Below are positions 33,861 through 46,042 of a stretch of DNA of 64,000 nucleotides, piece by piece. Source of the stretch: Microcebus murinus (Eukaryota; Chordata; Mammalia; Primates; Cheirogaleidae). The notes under the pieces are model-generated. The model was not told where the DNA came from. It was given only the letters and a program-made list of their open reading frames with translations, and did no database searches. The position numbers were made by a program, and so were the translations under genes. The DNA lies in NCBI RefSeq assembly GCF_040939455.1, contig NC_134106.1, positions 36,912,001-36,976,000 of the forward strand, given 5' to 3'. How positions within the stretch are numbered: position 1 is the stretch's first letter; the number at the start of each line of letters is the position of its first letter.

Positions 33861-36662
33861 GTCCCGGCCTCCCACTTAATTATATTGTCACGGGAGCTTT
33901 CAGGGATTCCAAGAACAGAACCCTCTTCAGAGAAATTTAATTCTCCTCCCAAAGCATGCAATGGCTCCACTGAGCCCTCTCCTCACCACCCTAGTCTTTT
34001 CCTCTAAAAGCTCAAAAGAAAGTGCAGCAAGTGCCATATGCCTGCTGGGTACTGAGAGCGGGTAACAGAAAAGAAGGGCCTCCTTCAGCCACGCCCCCCA
34101 CACCTTCTCTCCCTGTCCCTCGAGTCTCAAGCCCCTAGTTCCTGGGCAGGGTCAAAGGTGAGGCGGAGAAGCCACCATTGCTGAAGTCCTAGAGAGAGCC
34201 TGAGATTTGGTGGCAGTTCAGAGAGACTCAGGGCACCCTGCAGCTGGCTGGGAGAGGCCTCTCCTCTCCCCTGACTGCAAACTCCTGTCACTTACCCAGG
34301 ACCCAAAACTCCTCCATCCATACGGCTCCCTACTGTCTGGAAGGTGCTTTGACAGATGGCGTGTTCTCAGAACTCCTCAAGAAGTCTAAGGTCTCCCAGA
34401 GAGTCTTCATTCCGTTGTCTCGTCCAGCAATGGTGGCAGCTCTCTCACCTCACCTTTAACCCCGAACTCGTGAAGAAAAAGCCTCCATACACACAGCCTC
34501 CATTTCAGGACCTGCACTCTCCCACACTGAGTGGATGCCTTCATTAAGGTGACTCCTATTGTCCAGGTCCTTTCTGAGTCCTTACTGGCTCTGCTGGATT
34601 TCTTCCTGTCACCAGATTCCAGTCCTCCTCCTCCTCCCAGTGCACCTCCTCCCAGTGCACCTCCCATCTGCCTCATCTTCCCAATTCCCCCCACACCCAA
34701 CTGTTTCTACCCAACTGGAGGCTCCACTGTGAACCAGCCTTTGATTTGAAAGCCATTGCTGAATAACTGTTGTGGCCTCTTAAACAAATGTCATCATCCA
34801 GGCAACGGACACCAACATATGTATGTAGCGATAAACAACATATGTGGGTTCTGTCTCCAAGTATCTTTAAATAAATGTTACCACAACACAGCTCAGCTAT
34901 GCAGCCGCTTTTCTATCAATATTGCCTTGGGCTAGCAAATAAGGAAGGAAATCACTGGGAAATGCATTATTCATGAGCTCGCCAGAGCGCTGATGACTGG
35001 CAGTGATAAGAGTCCCAGTGTGAGCAGAGCAGTCTGATAGCTCCATATCAAGTCAATCTATCCGGCCTGCTTCCTGTTTTTGGGAGCAGGAGTGGGGAGG
35101 ATCAGTTCTCATCACTTTTCTCCTTCATTTAGGAGCATCGTGCACCTGTGGGAACTGAACTTGCCTTTTGCTCAGGTCATGACACAAGGCAACAGGATGC
35201 AGCAGAGGAAGGAAAGAGCTGAATCCCTCAGGGCACAGCCTGATGAGAACTAATTAGAGTTCTGGGCTTGGTAGCCCTTCAGTTTGAACTTCTTCAACTC
35301 ACACCTTCCAGTGAGCGTGAGAGAATCCCTCTCAGCTCTGGAGAATTCTAATTGGCAAATTCACCAGTGGGCTGGGAGAAGCTCTCAGAAGGCTGAGTGT
35401 GGAGCAGAGTTAGGGATGCCCTTGTGCACTTGGTCAATGAGCTTTCCTAGTAGAGACATGAGGAGGAGGAAGAAGGGGAGGAAGGGCCTCTTGGTCAGGG
35501 AATCCTGGGTTTACTCACAGATCCTCTACTGGCTCATTGCGTTTACCTGGGCAAGGTGTCCCACTCCCCCTGGGCTTCTCCGTGCTCACCTCCCCTCTTA
35601 AAATAAAAGTTAGGAGCCCAGTGTCAAGAAAAGAGGCCAAATTTCTTCGGAAGTGTCGCATGAACTAGAGTGAAAAATAGAGGGGAAAACTGAGGAGTAA
35701 GAAAAAAAAAAAGATCGTTGTGTTCAAATTAAATTTCTAATCCTTAACAACACAAGCTCATGCATAACTCATATGCACCTGAGACATATGTTATGTAAAT
35801 GAACAAACTTCCAAAGAGCACGAGTGCACACACCCTCATGCATGCAGTGGTTGTGAGTCCCAGTGCTGTGCCCACAGAAGTCACAAAGATCACTGAGAGA
35901 GATTACAGGGCTCTTTCCAGCCCTGCTTACATGGCTACAGTCAGATTTGTTGAGCCTCCAGAGAAGAAAGTAAGAGTTCGTGTCTGATGTTGTTTCTTAC
36001 AGGGCCCCACCCCAGTCTCTGCTAGAATCCTGGCAGGTCGGGTCCAAGTCAAAGACTGAGGGATGCATTCCAAAGGAAGGAGGGTGGGCAGAAAAAGGCC
36101 AATGGTCCAGTCCTCCAACCTCCCAGGTGGGAAGCAGAGGAGAGCCAGAGTAGTGTCATCACCTGTCAGTCCTGGCTGGACAGGGCTTCCAGACAAGTGG
36201 GCAGGGTGAGTCAGAAGGCACACAAGGCAGAGTATGGGACGGTGATGCCCGGTCATCAGTTAGCTGAGAGTGAATCAGCACAAGCAATAAAACCCCATTC
36301 AGATCAGTCAAACCACTTCTGTGAAAATCTGAGTTATAGCTTGCTTGCCTTTTCATGTTGTTTTGATATCTTCACATACATACAGGGCTTTGAATGAAGT
36401 TAACAAAGATTGACATTGAAATCTTGTGGTTCCACTTATCAAATAGAGAAAAATCACTGATTATCATTCATCATCATCATTCACATGGTTGATTGCATTC
36501 CAACATGTGTCTGATAAATTTTCTTTTAATTGAGCTACCTTTCCTCCTGCAATTTTATGAATATCATGGCAGTTATCTGAGAGAAAGACTTGCAGGAGTC
36601 TCAAGCACACGGAACTATAATGATACCCACTGGACCACGCAAGAATACCTGAGGAACAAACA
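33861..36662. other. Unassigned sequence
   Basis: No interspersed repeat recognised over 2.8 kb. The block 34750-35080 has two identical CAACATATGT decamers and other E-box and TAAT-type motifs. A short C/T-rich tandem repeat lies at 34625-34668. No frame exceeds 110 codons. Confidence 0.5.
34625..34668 (+). repeat. Short CCT-rich tandem repeat
   Basis: (CCT)n leads into two copies of CTCCTCCCAGTGCACCT-like units. Confidence 0.75.
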
Positions 36663-37010
36663 CAGGCAACCCTCTGTATCTGTGGATTCTGCATCTATGA
36701 ATTCAACCAACTGCAGATCGAAAGTACTTGGGACAAAAAGGGTGGTTGCTTCTATAATGAACATGTATGGACATTTTTTCTTGTCATTATTCCCTAAACA
36801 ATACAGTATAACAACTATTTACACAGCATGTACATTATATTAGGTATCATAAGTAATCTAGAAGTGATTTAAAGTACATGGGAAGATGTGTATAGTATTA
36901 TATGCAAATAATATGTCATTTCATATGAGGGACTTGAGTATCCATGGATTTTGATATCTGCAGAGGGTCCTGGAACCAGTCCCCCACTAATACCAACAGA
37001 TGACTATCTG
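36663..37010 (+). mobile_element. Tigger-type (TcMar) MITE, second copy
   Basis: ACCCTCTGTATCTGTGGATT begins the element. ACAGTATAACAACTATTTAC, GAAGTGATTTAAAGTACATG, TTATATGCAAATAATATG, GAGGGACTTGAGTATCCATG and GGTCCTGGAACCAGTCCCCC follow. It is the same family and orientation as 8680-9216 but uninterrupted, and it contains the CTTGTCATTATTCCCTAAAC segment that the first copy has lost. Confidence 0.88.
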
Positions 37011-37694
37011 CACAAAGCTCATACATTGTAATCTTCAAAAGATGCAAGTCCTTCAGTCTCTTGCCCAGATGTGGCATCTAAGAGGTAGAGCCTAGGAGTG
37101 GGAAGGACCAATAACAGTAACATATTACCAGCTGACGGCCCAGCAAGCACTGCGGAAACAGTTCTGCTGTCTGTTTTCTTTTTGGGTCATTAATCTGGGT
37201 CCATTTAGTATAAGGATGGAAAACAACAGCAACACAACACCAAAAACTCTCTCCTTCCCTTCATGGTCAATCTTAAAAATCATTTAATCCAGTGCTTCCA
37301 AAACTGGGCCTCCTTAGAACATTTTTTCTAAGCAATGTTAATAGGTAGGCTGTATAAAGAGAATCTTATGGTCAAATTAGTTTGGGAAATATGTAATACA
37401 TCACTCCCATATATTCATAATGCACAATGAAATATTGAAGGCACTGAGAAGTACTGCAGTATATAAACATTAACTTTTGATTTATTCAGCATCTAACAAA
37501 TTTAAGGATGAAAGAATTTCCCCTTTTGCACAGCCAATAAACATACTGTAGAATGATGTTCTTTTGGTTAAACACATGTCTGCCTCCCCCTTGACCCAAC
37601 TTTCCTGTCCCCATCTCACCCACACATAACTTCACCAAGACCTTAGAAAGGTATAGTGAATGCCCTGATGAAGCCCTACGAACGCCTGCTTGTT
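37011..37694. other. Unassigned sequence with a possible hAT end
   Basis: CCAGTGCTTCCAAAACTGGG near 37290 resembles a hAT-Charlie terminal sequence, but I find no partner end. Otherwise nothing is recognised. Confidence 0.4.
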
Positions 37695-38165
37695 ATGTGG
37701 GGCTGATTGCTTTAATGGCCCCAATTCTTCACTCTTTCCTATACCCACAACCTTTGCCACATAATTTTGCAGTTCCTTTCCTCACCCATTGAGGCCGAGT
37801 TCTGTCATGTGACTTGGTCTGGCCAATAGAAATGACAGTGTGCCAGTTCCCAGCCTGGTCCTCAAGGGGCCTGTGTTATTGCTCTTGCTGTCTTCCACCT
37901 ATGCCACTGCCACAAGAACACACTGGGCTAACCTGCTGAAGGATGAGAGACGTGTGGAGCAGAACTGAGTCATCCTGTTACCCCAGACAAAGCCAGCCTA
38001 GCTCGGCTGATGGCTAGCTGCCACCAGACCTGTGAGTGGGCCCAGCCAAGAACGGCAGAAGTGCCTGGCCAACTTCCAGCCGACCCCAGAGGGGTGAGCG
38101 ATAAGCACTTATGGTTGTATGCCACTGAGGCTTTATTGTCACTTATGCATCATGCAGCATTACCG
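37695..38165 (+). repeat. MLT1-type MaLR solo LTR, sense
   Basis: GGGGCTGATTGCTTTAATGG, TCTGGCCAATAGAAATGACA, GGATGAGAGACGTGTGGAGC and TATGCCACTGAGGCTTTATT follow sense MLT1 LTR order, including the polyadenylation-region motif. Strongly diverged. Confidence 0.7.
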
Positions 38166-38189
38166 AGGCAAGAGATCGTGGGTGCAGTG

Positions 38190-38415
38190 CAGGAGAAAGA
38201 ACGTGGGCTTTGGGGTCAGTTGTGTTATACTCAAACCCGAGCTCCAATGGCTGCCAACTGCCTGTTCCTGCTCAAGTTACGCCACTTCTCTTAGCTTTAG
38301 CTTCTTCATCCAATGAGCAAGGATAACCTCAGAGCATGATTATCAAGATTAATAAAGTACAAAAGCTCCTAAAATAGTGTAGGGCACATGGTAGGTGGTC
38401 AGTGAATGTTACTTT
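38190..38415 (+). repeat. MIR SINE, sense, nearly full length
   Basis: AACGTGGGCTTTGGGGTCAG, ACTCAAACCCGAGCTCCAAT, CTCAAGTTACGCCACTTCTC, GTGTAGGGCACATGGTAGGT and GTCAGTGAATGTTA span tRNA head to 3' end. Confidence 0.88.
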
Positions 38416-40934
38416 TTTTTGTCTGGAATCTTTTGATAGCACAGAACTTTCAACTAAGGCTGGGTACTTTGGCATCTTCATTCATAAATAGGAACAGTCT
38501 AGAATCAGAGCTCGCCAGCATTTCCCAGGAATAGGGGCCACCCTGATATACATATTATTGACCAACCTACTTGTATCACTTAGTGATATAACACAAACTT
38601 CTTTCTAGTATTCCGATTTCTATATCAATAGTCTTCTACCTCCATTTCCAAATAGCCTTCTACATCATTTCCAAAGGCCACAGAGTAGCCCATACACTTG
38701 TTTCACCGTTTGGGAGGTTTCCATCAATTTTTTTCCAGCCAAATTAAGGAGTAAATGCATATGAAATACCAAGATAAATGAGGTGATGTAATTATAAAAT
38801 AGCATATAATGAGCAAAAGAATAGCAAAAAGAGAGGACAAAGTTTTTAAAGCTGACATCAAAATAATGGCCCGATGTCAACAATGAACATTAAACATCTC
38901 TGCAACAATTCTGTTGAGGAAAGGGCACAATGATATATTTTAAAAACCTGTCTATCTTGAATGAATAAAATAAAAGCTTTGTTGCCTAAAGGAAAAAGCT
39001 TCAGTTGTCTGAGAATTTTTACTTCTGAGGTTCATTAGAGCCAGATAACTGAAACGTGCTACAAACTCCTGAAAAAGAGGACACAACTAGAGCTCAGCCT
39101 TTCCAGATTTCAAGGGTTAGATTGTGGGGATTGCTGTGGTCCCCTCTGAACCTGCGTCTGTTCTTGGTCCTGTCAGTGCATAAGACAAACAAGGACAGCT
39201 GCCTGGCTGGAGAGAGAGCTATCTGCCTTTCTCCACAGCCCTCTGTGAGCTCACGGTCCCCTCGGTGCCATTTTCCGCGTTTCCGAGCCTTCCAGTGGAA
39301 ACAGTGTGTAAGTCCGCGGCAGCCGCTGCCAACGGGTCCTCGGGGCAGCCATACACCATTAGCAGATCCCCCGCTCCTAGAGGAAGTCACACTGGCCTAC
39401 AGCGGAAGTCCATTTCCAGCTATTACCACCAGACAAATGGCTTTTAAATTACACCCTAGGAGGCTAACAGGCCATTTGTTTTTGTAAGTAATGGCACAGA
39501 AACACTGCATTGCTGCCATCCTTGCCCCGCAGAGGGGGTCTGCTTCGCAAGGAGGAGTGCGGGGTGGTGGAAAAGAAAGAGGCCCAGGAGGAGAAATACC
39601 CAAGGTAGGTAGAAGCACCCAGGATTTGATCTAGAAAAGTCGGCAGCTTTTCTGGAGCCCAGTGGGCGCACCGGCTACACCTCTGAGATGGCGAGGCTGG
39701 GGTGGCTCTTCCTTGGAAACTGTCACATCAGCAAAGCAAACTGGAGCAGAACTTCCCAAAAGGAAAAGAAGAGCAAGGACAGGAGTGCTGGGGGGCTGGG
39801 AGAGCGGAGAGAGGGAGCCGGACAGTGGCCATGACCGGGTCTCTACCACCAGCCTAGAGAGTCTGGACTTTATCCTAGAAGATGCAACCTTGTGAGCCAC
39901 GGACTTGCAGGGAAACAGCTAGATGCCTTGCCGTGTTGAGACAGCGGCTCCGACTCTGAGCTCAGCCTCTGGGCTCCAGGTCTCTTTCCTCACCACCCTT
40001 GGGAGATCTCAAAAGCCAGGAATTGCTACCTCCATCGGGCCAGGAGTAAGCTTTGTGACACGCTATGAATAGGGAGACATTAAAGAAAGAATTCCGGCAT
40101 TCCTCCTGCATGCTCTAAAGCCTTTGTTTACCTTATTAGTCGAGGCCTGTCAGTTCCCCGTGAGCTGACAGGTCTGGAGGGTGAAGGAAGCTGTCACCGC
40201 GTGGTTTCCACACTGACAGCCTGTCTCGACTCCGTTTCAGCACACAGCCAGCCTTGAGGCACCAAGTCACGCTACGTCTTTCAGATCTGTGGCCTCCCTG
40301 AGGCATGGCGGGACCAGAGCCCCCAGTCTGGAGCCCAGAGAGTCACACAGAGGGGCCTCTGGGTCTGCCAAGAACAAAAAGCTGCCAGCGTGCAGGGATG
40401 AAGTTATCATCATCTCGGATTGCCGGACTTGCCTCATTCCCAGGACGAGGTGCTGCGTGTGTAACCTCCTCTCTCCTGCTTCCTGCAAGAGGGCTGCAGT
40501 CCCATCCTTCATGGGGCAGTCACCAGCCCGGCGATTTAAGATGCTCCACATACTAACTTCATGTCCCTCCAACTGGAGTTGCTCAAAGACATGCACATCA
40601 TACAATGAATAAACACCATTCATGTCCAGGAGAGTTGATTTTATAAAGATAAAGGGCTTGGGGGGAAACCACTACTTCTATATTAGAACAAATATATATT
40701 AAAAATAGAATTCAAAGTTTGTATGCCTTTTAAGGATAACACAAAAGTCCAAGGTGTTTGACTCCTATGGAATGGAGCAATGCCCCTAGATTCCTTGGGT
40801 TTATGTTTCTACTATTCTCTAATATTAGGGATACTTTGCTGAAAAGTTTAAGAATCACTTTACTAACATGACAAGTTGCAAAATACTTCCCAGCAGAATA
40901 GGCCTGTGTCTCAAGTTCTTCATTTATAATAATA
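38416..40934. other. Unassigned sequence
   Basis: No confident repeat over 2.5 kb. Contains the 9-bp inverted repeat ACAAATGGC (39433-39441) and GCCATTTGT (39471-39479). Frames of up to 143 codons (39056-39487 +) are open but unrecognisable. Confidence 0.5.
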
Positions 40935-41115
40935 AAAAGGTAGCATTCATATGCCCTGCTCCAGTCTAACCACTATGTATGGATTATCTTCTTTAAACAC
41001 TGCTACCACCCAGTGAAACTGGGATGATTATTACTACTGCTCAAAGAATTTAAGTGATATGTTCAGGGCCGTGCAGCTTCAAAGTGGTGGCACCAAGATG
41101 TCAATCCAGTAAATA
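40935..41115 (-). repeat. MIR SINE, antisense
   Basis: CACTATGTATGGATTATCTT, ATTACTACTGCTCAAAGAAT and AGCTTCAAAGTGGTGGCACC fit antisense MIR. Confidence 0.68.
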
Positions 41116-42799
41116 GGACAGTGGACCCCTCTTTCTTAGCCATTCATCCACACTGACTGTAAAACGAAGGGTCTGGATCAAATGATTTCAAAGGTCTCTT
41201 CAGCTGTGCACTCCTAGGGCTGAAGCACAAGGAATGTGATCAAGTACAGAGAAACTTCCTCTTATAAAGACAAATCTGAGATGGGCAGGTCATCCTACCT
41301 TTACTCGCCCCCAGTCATTAGAAGGTGGGAATTTTGGGCTGAGTTTCTGATTAGAGTCAATTTAGGCAAAATGGAATCCAGGACAGACTCCTGGAGGAAA
41401 GCCCTTGGAGTAGACCTAGAGGACAGGGATCCCACTGGCTTTCCAAAGCTCACATGGTGCTGTGGTGGGAGCTACTTCTTCAGCACAGGAGTGGTTTCTT
41501 AGCAGCCACATCCTCCTGGAAAGTGACTGAAGAAGATGACAACAAAGTGACAAATGTGATTTAAAAGGAGGCAGCATAGCCAAAGAGTGGACCCAAGAGG
41601 AACACCTGTCTTCCTGTGGGCTCCTGAGGGGCTCTGAACAAATGACTCTGAAGGACAGGACATCTGGTACCCAAACCCCACCCTCTTCCCCCTTCCAAAA
41701 ACCACTTCTTGGTCTAGGATGCTGGCCCAAGACCCTGCACTCTGGGCCTGTTTTTATACAAAGCGCAGTACAGGCAGGTTTGATCCACAGAATCAAGGAA
41801 GGGAGAAGACAACCATGTACGAGGTCCAGGGGAAGAGAGGATGAGGAAAGGGGTCATAACACAAGACCATATGGCCTCAGTGAGAAGACGTATGCAAGGG
41901 AGGAAAAGCCCCGCAAATCCTATGATGCCCCCACTGCTGTGGATAGTGGCAGGAGGAGAGTGGGATATCTGAGAACATGGAGCTTTTTGTTTTAATCACT
42001 GACTTGAAGCCTTTTTCCACCCACCTATCTCTGAATGCCCACCCCATCACCTCCACCAGCAGTCACTGGGCTTCAGCTGCCTTCTCCCCGCAGCAGCACA
42101 GGACTCCCCAAAGTATGGGGCTGAAGATAATGCCTCCAAAATGCACAAGGATGTGATGCAGGGGAGATCTCAAGTATTTAACTATTGGTATAAAGTGGGC
42201 ACCAACCAATCAGGACAGGGTTCTCACCAAAGATACCTTCATGTTAAATCTCTTCTGCTTTTTAATTTTAACCTTCAGGTATGTCCCCTGACATGGGGCA
42301 GGCAGTCACCCTTGAGCATATGTGCTCAGGATTTTCTCTGTTGGCAGCATCAGGCTCTCTGCCCTAAATCCCCAACTCCTAGGCTCCCTCTACCAAAGGC
42401 CACAAAAGCATGTGACAAAGACCTCATTCATTCCAAACTCCACTTGTCACTGGGGCTTTTGCCTCCTAAGTGCACTCTCCTCTTCTTCACTGGCCACACC
42501 TCCCGATCCTGAGCTCTGAGGTTGGCGTCTCGATGCCAAGAATGCTTCCCCCTAATGCAACCACTGTTGTTTGCGTCTCTTCCAGACTTCAGTCTGGATT
42601 TGCCATTTGCTATTATAAAGCTCAGCCCTGGACTTGATGCTGTCCTACAGTGCTCTGACTGCTGCAGCCATTAGTTCTGCCACCCCACCGAGGCTGTACA
42701 CTCCTTGAGGGCAGGGGGCAGGTTCTTCTTGGATTAATATCCCCATCATAACCAGGGCAGGACGGGGCACTTGCAAGTGTTCGATGACCATGAAGCAAA
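41116..42799. other. Unassigned sequence
   Basis: 41130-41220 may be a MIR-like 3' remnant. Otherwise no repeat or exon. Frames of up to 126 codons are open on both strands with no domain resemblance. Confidence 0.5.
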
Positions 42800-43135
42800 C
42801 CATGCTGAGTTGTGCCTGGATACGAGTCCTGGCCCTGACACTGGCAGTCACCTCCCTCACGGGGCCTCAGTTCCCTCACCTGTAAAATCAGAGGTGGGAC
42901 TGTGGTTCTCAACCCTAGCAGCACACTAGAATCACCTGGGAACTTAGAAAAAGTCTCAATAGCCAGGGGGCCTGTTACAGGGATTCTGTCTTAATAGTGT
43001 TGGGTAGGACCAGACATCGGTTTTTACCCCTTTTTTAAGCATTGCAGGTGATTCCGACGTGCAGCCAAGACTGAGAACCGCTGGATTCGATCATCAAATA
43101 GTCCCGTACAACTCTGTGATTCCATGCACTGAACT
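42800..43135 (+). repeat. MIR SINE, sense, split by MER5A
   Basis: TACGAGTCCTGGCCCTGACA, GGGCCTCAGTTCCCTCACCT and GTAAAATCAGAGG precede the MER5A. GTACAACTCTGTGATTCCAT follows it and fits the continuation of the same MIR. Confidence 0.78.
42900..43083 (+). mobile_element. MER5A (hAT-Charlie MITE)
   Basis: The ends are inverted: TGGTTCTCAACCCTAG (42903-42918) and GACTGAGAACCGCTG (43069-43083). The inner parts CACTAGAATCACCTGGGA and AGGTGATTCCGACGTGCAGC also pair. This matches MER5A in length and layout. Confidence 0.92.
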
Positions 43136-45304
43136 GACATGGATGGTGTTCCAAGTGAGGTCATTCCTAAGAGGGTTCAGTTCAAAGCTCATTCTGACTC
43201 ACAAGTTGGGGAGAGGTCACAGGTAGGGGACTGTGGCAATAGCCACTGTGAGAGCTCAATCCTGGTCATCACCTAACCCTGTGGTGGGGCCTCCAAGGGG
43301 CCCTGTTCTTAGATGATACGTATCTCCAAAGGACTCTCGGATGCTCAATGAAAGGGTTAAGGACTCCTCAAAACCCAACTCCCCCCTCAACATATTACGT
43401 GCTCTTTAAAGTGTCAAGGAAAGTTCAGGATTGCTGTTGGCAGGTTGTGCTAAAATTCTTGCCTGAACATATTGGATTATAAAATATGTGGATATGACAA
43501 GCATATCTGACAGATCAGTTTGCCTCGTACTAAGATGATGTTTAAAAGAAAGACATGTTTTTTCACTGTTGTGGTTTAGGGTTTTGGGGTTGTTTTGTGT
43601 GTTTCCTGAGTGTTTTCTTTCTTTTCTCCTTCTGAAAATATGGTCCTGACGTTGAGTTGTGACATCAATTAAAAACTAAGCTAATGAAAAACCTAACCCC
43701 CTGGGAACACATTAAAGGCCACTTAGGAAAGTTGGTTCCGGCTCCTTTTCAAAGCCAAATCTTAGACACCAAACCATGCTCAATTACAGACCCCCATTAT
43801 TCCTTGGGTATAAAAGTCTTTTTGTAACCCTCCCGCATTGTGGGGCCACATAAATGGAGCATATTTATATTCTCTCTCTTTCTCTCTCCCACCCACCCAC
43901 CCCTCACTTGTTGAAACAAGCACAGTAATTGCATTACCAGATTTCCAGGATTAACTTTTGGTTCACGGAAAAGCGCTCAGTTTGAGCGCGTATCTGTAAT
44001 TAGAGGTGGTAGGGTAATTAGCTGCACACAGCTAGACTGTCTACAAGGGGCCTAGAAGACAGGTCTATTTGTTCTGTTTCATCACACAATTTAATCAAAC
44101 AGTGAGTGCCTTGCTCACAGGGCTCACAAAACAAATATTTGCTGATTGATTGATTCATCAAACAACTGGTCAATTCAGTTAAACCAGCTCTTTGCTGTCC
44201 AGTAAGGCAAGGAAAGAAAAATAATTGACCTAAGTCTTTCACTTTTCAAATGGCTGTTTTGCTGGCTTACAGAAACAACTGCACATGGTGAAGGTGTTGA
44301 AACCCTACTCCTTTCCTTTCCTTGTAATGACTTTCCAAAATAAATAGCATTAAAAATCAATAGGCTACATAATGAAGGTCAATATGAAAATCTACCGAAC
44401 ATATTCATCGCTTTGTCTACATGAAGGGCTGCTTCTCAAGCAGCTTGTCTCCTTGGGTTCAAGGCATCTCCTGTCATTGAGAGGCACTGAAGGCGGTGTA
44501 TCCCTGGAGCAAAGCAGCCTTGACCCGCGGAGGCGTCCTCCCAACTGCCAGCTCTCCAGGTGCAAAGGCAAAGATGCGGTCAGTTCGCTGGGCATGTTGG
44601 TGTGGACATGATACCAACATCGAGATGCAAAAGGGACGCTGAGACCAGACACTGGTGTCCTGCCTGCCTACCAGAGAAACCTAGCAGGCTGTAAATGACC
44701 AGCGGGAAGCCCCGCTCTGCCCATTGGTAGAAATCCCTGATAGAGTGAATTGTTTCAACACTTTACCTTCCATTCTGGGGCCACTGACCAGAGGATATTT
44801 GTCTCTGTTGGGCCCAGAAGAAAGAATTTTGCCCCACAGTGAGGCAGGGCTCCAGCTGTCCACAGAAATGCCTGCCTGGAGGCTGAAGAATGGCAGGGAG
44901 GCAGCTTTCCATGAAAAGCAATTTAAAGTGACATGATGTTAAAGGCCAGAAGTCCAAAAAAGGCAAACAGCCCATCACCTGTGAGTGATCCCCTGAGCCC
45001 GGGCACATTTTTCAAAAATCCGTCTCACAAATCGCCCAGTGTTTAACTTGAAGTCCATTTGTTAATTTGGTAAACACAGACATGATATTGACAGTATGCC
45101 TCTAATCCAGGCAGGAAGGAAGTATCCGGTGTCAGGCAACTTCAGGACCTCTCCGGTGCCCTCACCTGAAGGGCTGGGGTACTCGAGAGGGGGCAGCTCA
45201 GACAGCAGGTGGAAGGGCAGCGGGGGCAGGGGCTCCTTAACTCCCTGGGGCCAGGACACTCCACAGACCTCCCCCACCAGCCTTAGCAGTATAGACCAGT
45301 TCAG
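43136..45304. other. Unassigned sequence including a motif-dense AT-rich block
   Basis: No repeat recognised over 2.1 kb. 43640-44050 is rich in TAAT-type sites and is treated as a candidate regulatory element. CT-rich tract at 43870-43890 and CCCA repeats near 43888-43904. Confidence 0.5.
43640..44050. promoter_or_regulatory. Candidate cis-regulatory element with clustered homeodomain motifs
   Basis: CAATTA at 43666-43671 and 43781-43786, TAATTG at 43926-43931, and two identical GTAATTAG octamers at 43996-44003 and 44014-44021. It also has TATAAAAG at 43809-43816 and the inverted repeat GCGCTC-AGTTT-GAGCGC at 43973-43989. TAATTA cores are bound by many homeodomain factors. Activity and conservation are inference only. 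Confidence 0.35.
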
Positions 45305-45370
45305 GGTTTACAAAACACTTCTTGTATTTCCTAACTAATTAAATCTTCAGGCCTGTCCTGTGAGACCAGC

Positions 45371-45760
45371 TGTGATGGTTAATGTTACATGTCAACTTGG
45401 CTGGGCTATAGTGCCCAGATATTTGATCAAACATTATTCTGGATGTTTCTGTAGAAATGTTTTTTTACGATAAAATTAACATTTAAATGAAGTTAAATGG
45501 GCTTTGGGTAAAATATATTACTCTCCATAATGGGGTGGGCGTCATCAAATCAGCTGAAGGCTTTAACAGAACAAAGACTCGCCTTCCCAGAGCAAAAAGG
45601 AGTTCTGGCAGCAGCCTGGCTACCGCTGGACTCAGACCATCACTCCTCCCTGGGTTTCCAGCCTGCTGGTCTATCCTGCAGATTTAGACTTATACCTCCA
45701 CAATCACATGAGCCAATTCTTTAAATCTGTCTTCCCTCTCTCACTGTGTCTACCTATATA

Positions 45761-45826
<66 letters not shown>

Positions 45827-45866
45827 CCTGTTGGTTCTATTTCTCTGGAGAACCCTGAATGATATA
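45371..45866 (+). repeat. MLT2-type ERVL solo LTR, sense
   Basis: TGTGATGGTTAATGTTACAT, GTCAACTTGGCTGGGCTATA, CAAACATTATTCTGGATGTT, GTCATCAAATCAGCTGAAGG, CTCCACAATCACATGAGCCA and TTCTATTTCTCTGGAGAACC match MLT2B-like LTR order end to end. The microsatellite lies in its 3' part. No internal retroviral sequence is attached. Confidence 0.88.
45766..45825 (+). repeat. (CA)30 microsatellite
   Basis: About 60 bp of uninterrupted CA inside the MLT2 LTR, where related LTRs carry a TA/CA-rich stretch. Length makes polymorphism likely. The 63-residue frame with a TH repeat is only its translation. Confidence 0.98.
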
Positions 45867-46018
45867 CTGGCAGTGTTACCAGCCCCATTTCACAGATGAG
45901 GAAAGGGGCTTAGTGAGAACAGAAATTAATACTGGGGGACTAGTATAAACTTTATGATTATCGCTTAGAAAGGTAAAAGGCGAGGGCTGGGAAAGAACCC
46001 ATGAGGTCAGCACTGTAG

Positions 46019-46042
46019 CCCCCCACCCCCACCCCCACCCCC
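46019..46042 (+). repeat. (CCCCCA)n simple repeat
   Basis: CCCCCACCCCCACCCCCACC near the start of this line of sequence. Confidence 0.9.

Larger units (their letters stand above)
45305..45930 (-). repeat. MIR SINE, antisense, split by an ERVL LTR
   Basis: TTTACAAAACACTTCTTGTA and CTAATTAAATCTTCAGGCCT lie left of the LTR. CAGCCCCATTTCACAGATGA and GGAAAGGGGCTTAGTG lie right of it. Together they read as one antisense MIR. Confidence 0.75.

Noticed and set aside
39056..39487. 143-codon plus frame
   Set aside because: No recognisable family, and shadow frames on the other strand and in other phases span the same interval.
43808..43816. TATAAAAG as a promoter
   Set aside because: A TATA-like string alone in AT-rich sequence is common, with no initiator, CpG island or downstream exon visible. 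Kept only as part of the candidate element.
45708..45899. 63-codon frame with a Thr-His repeat
   Set aside because: Translation of the (CA)30 microsatellite within an LTR.
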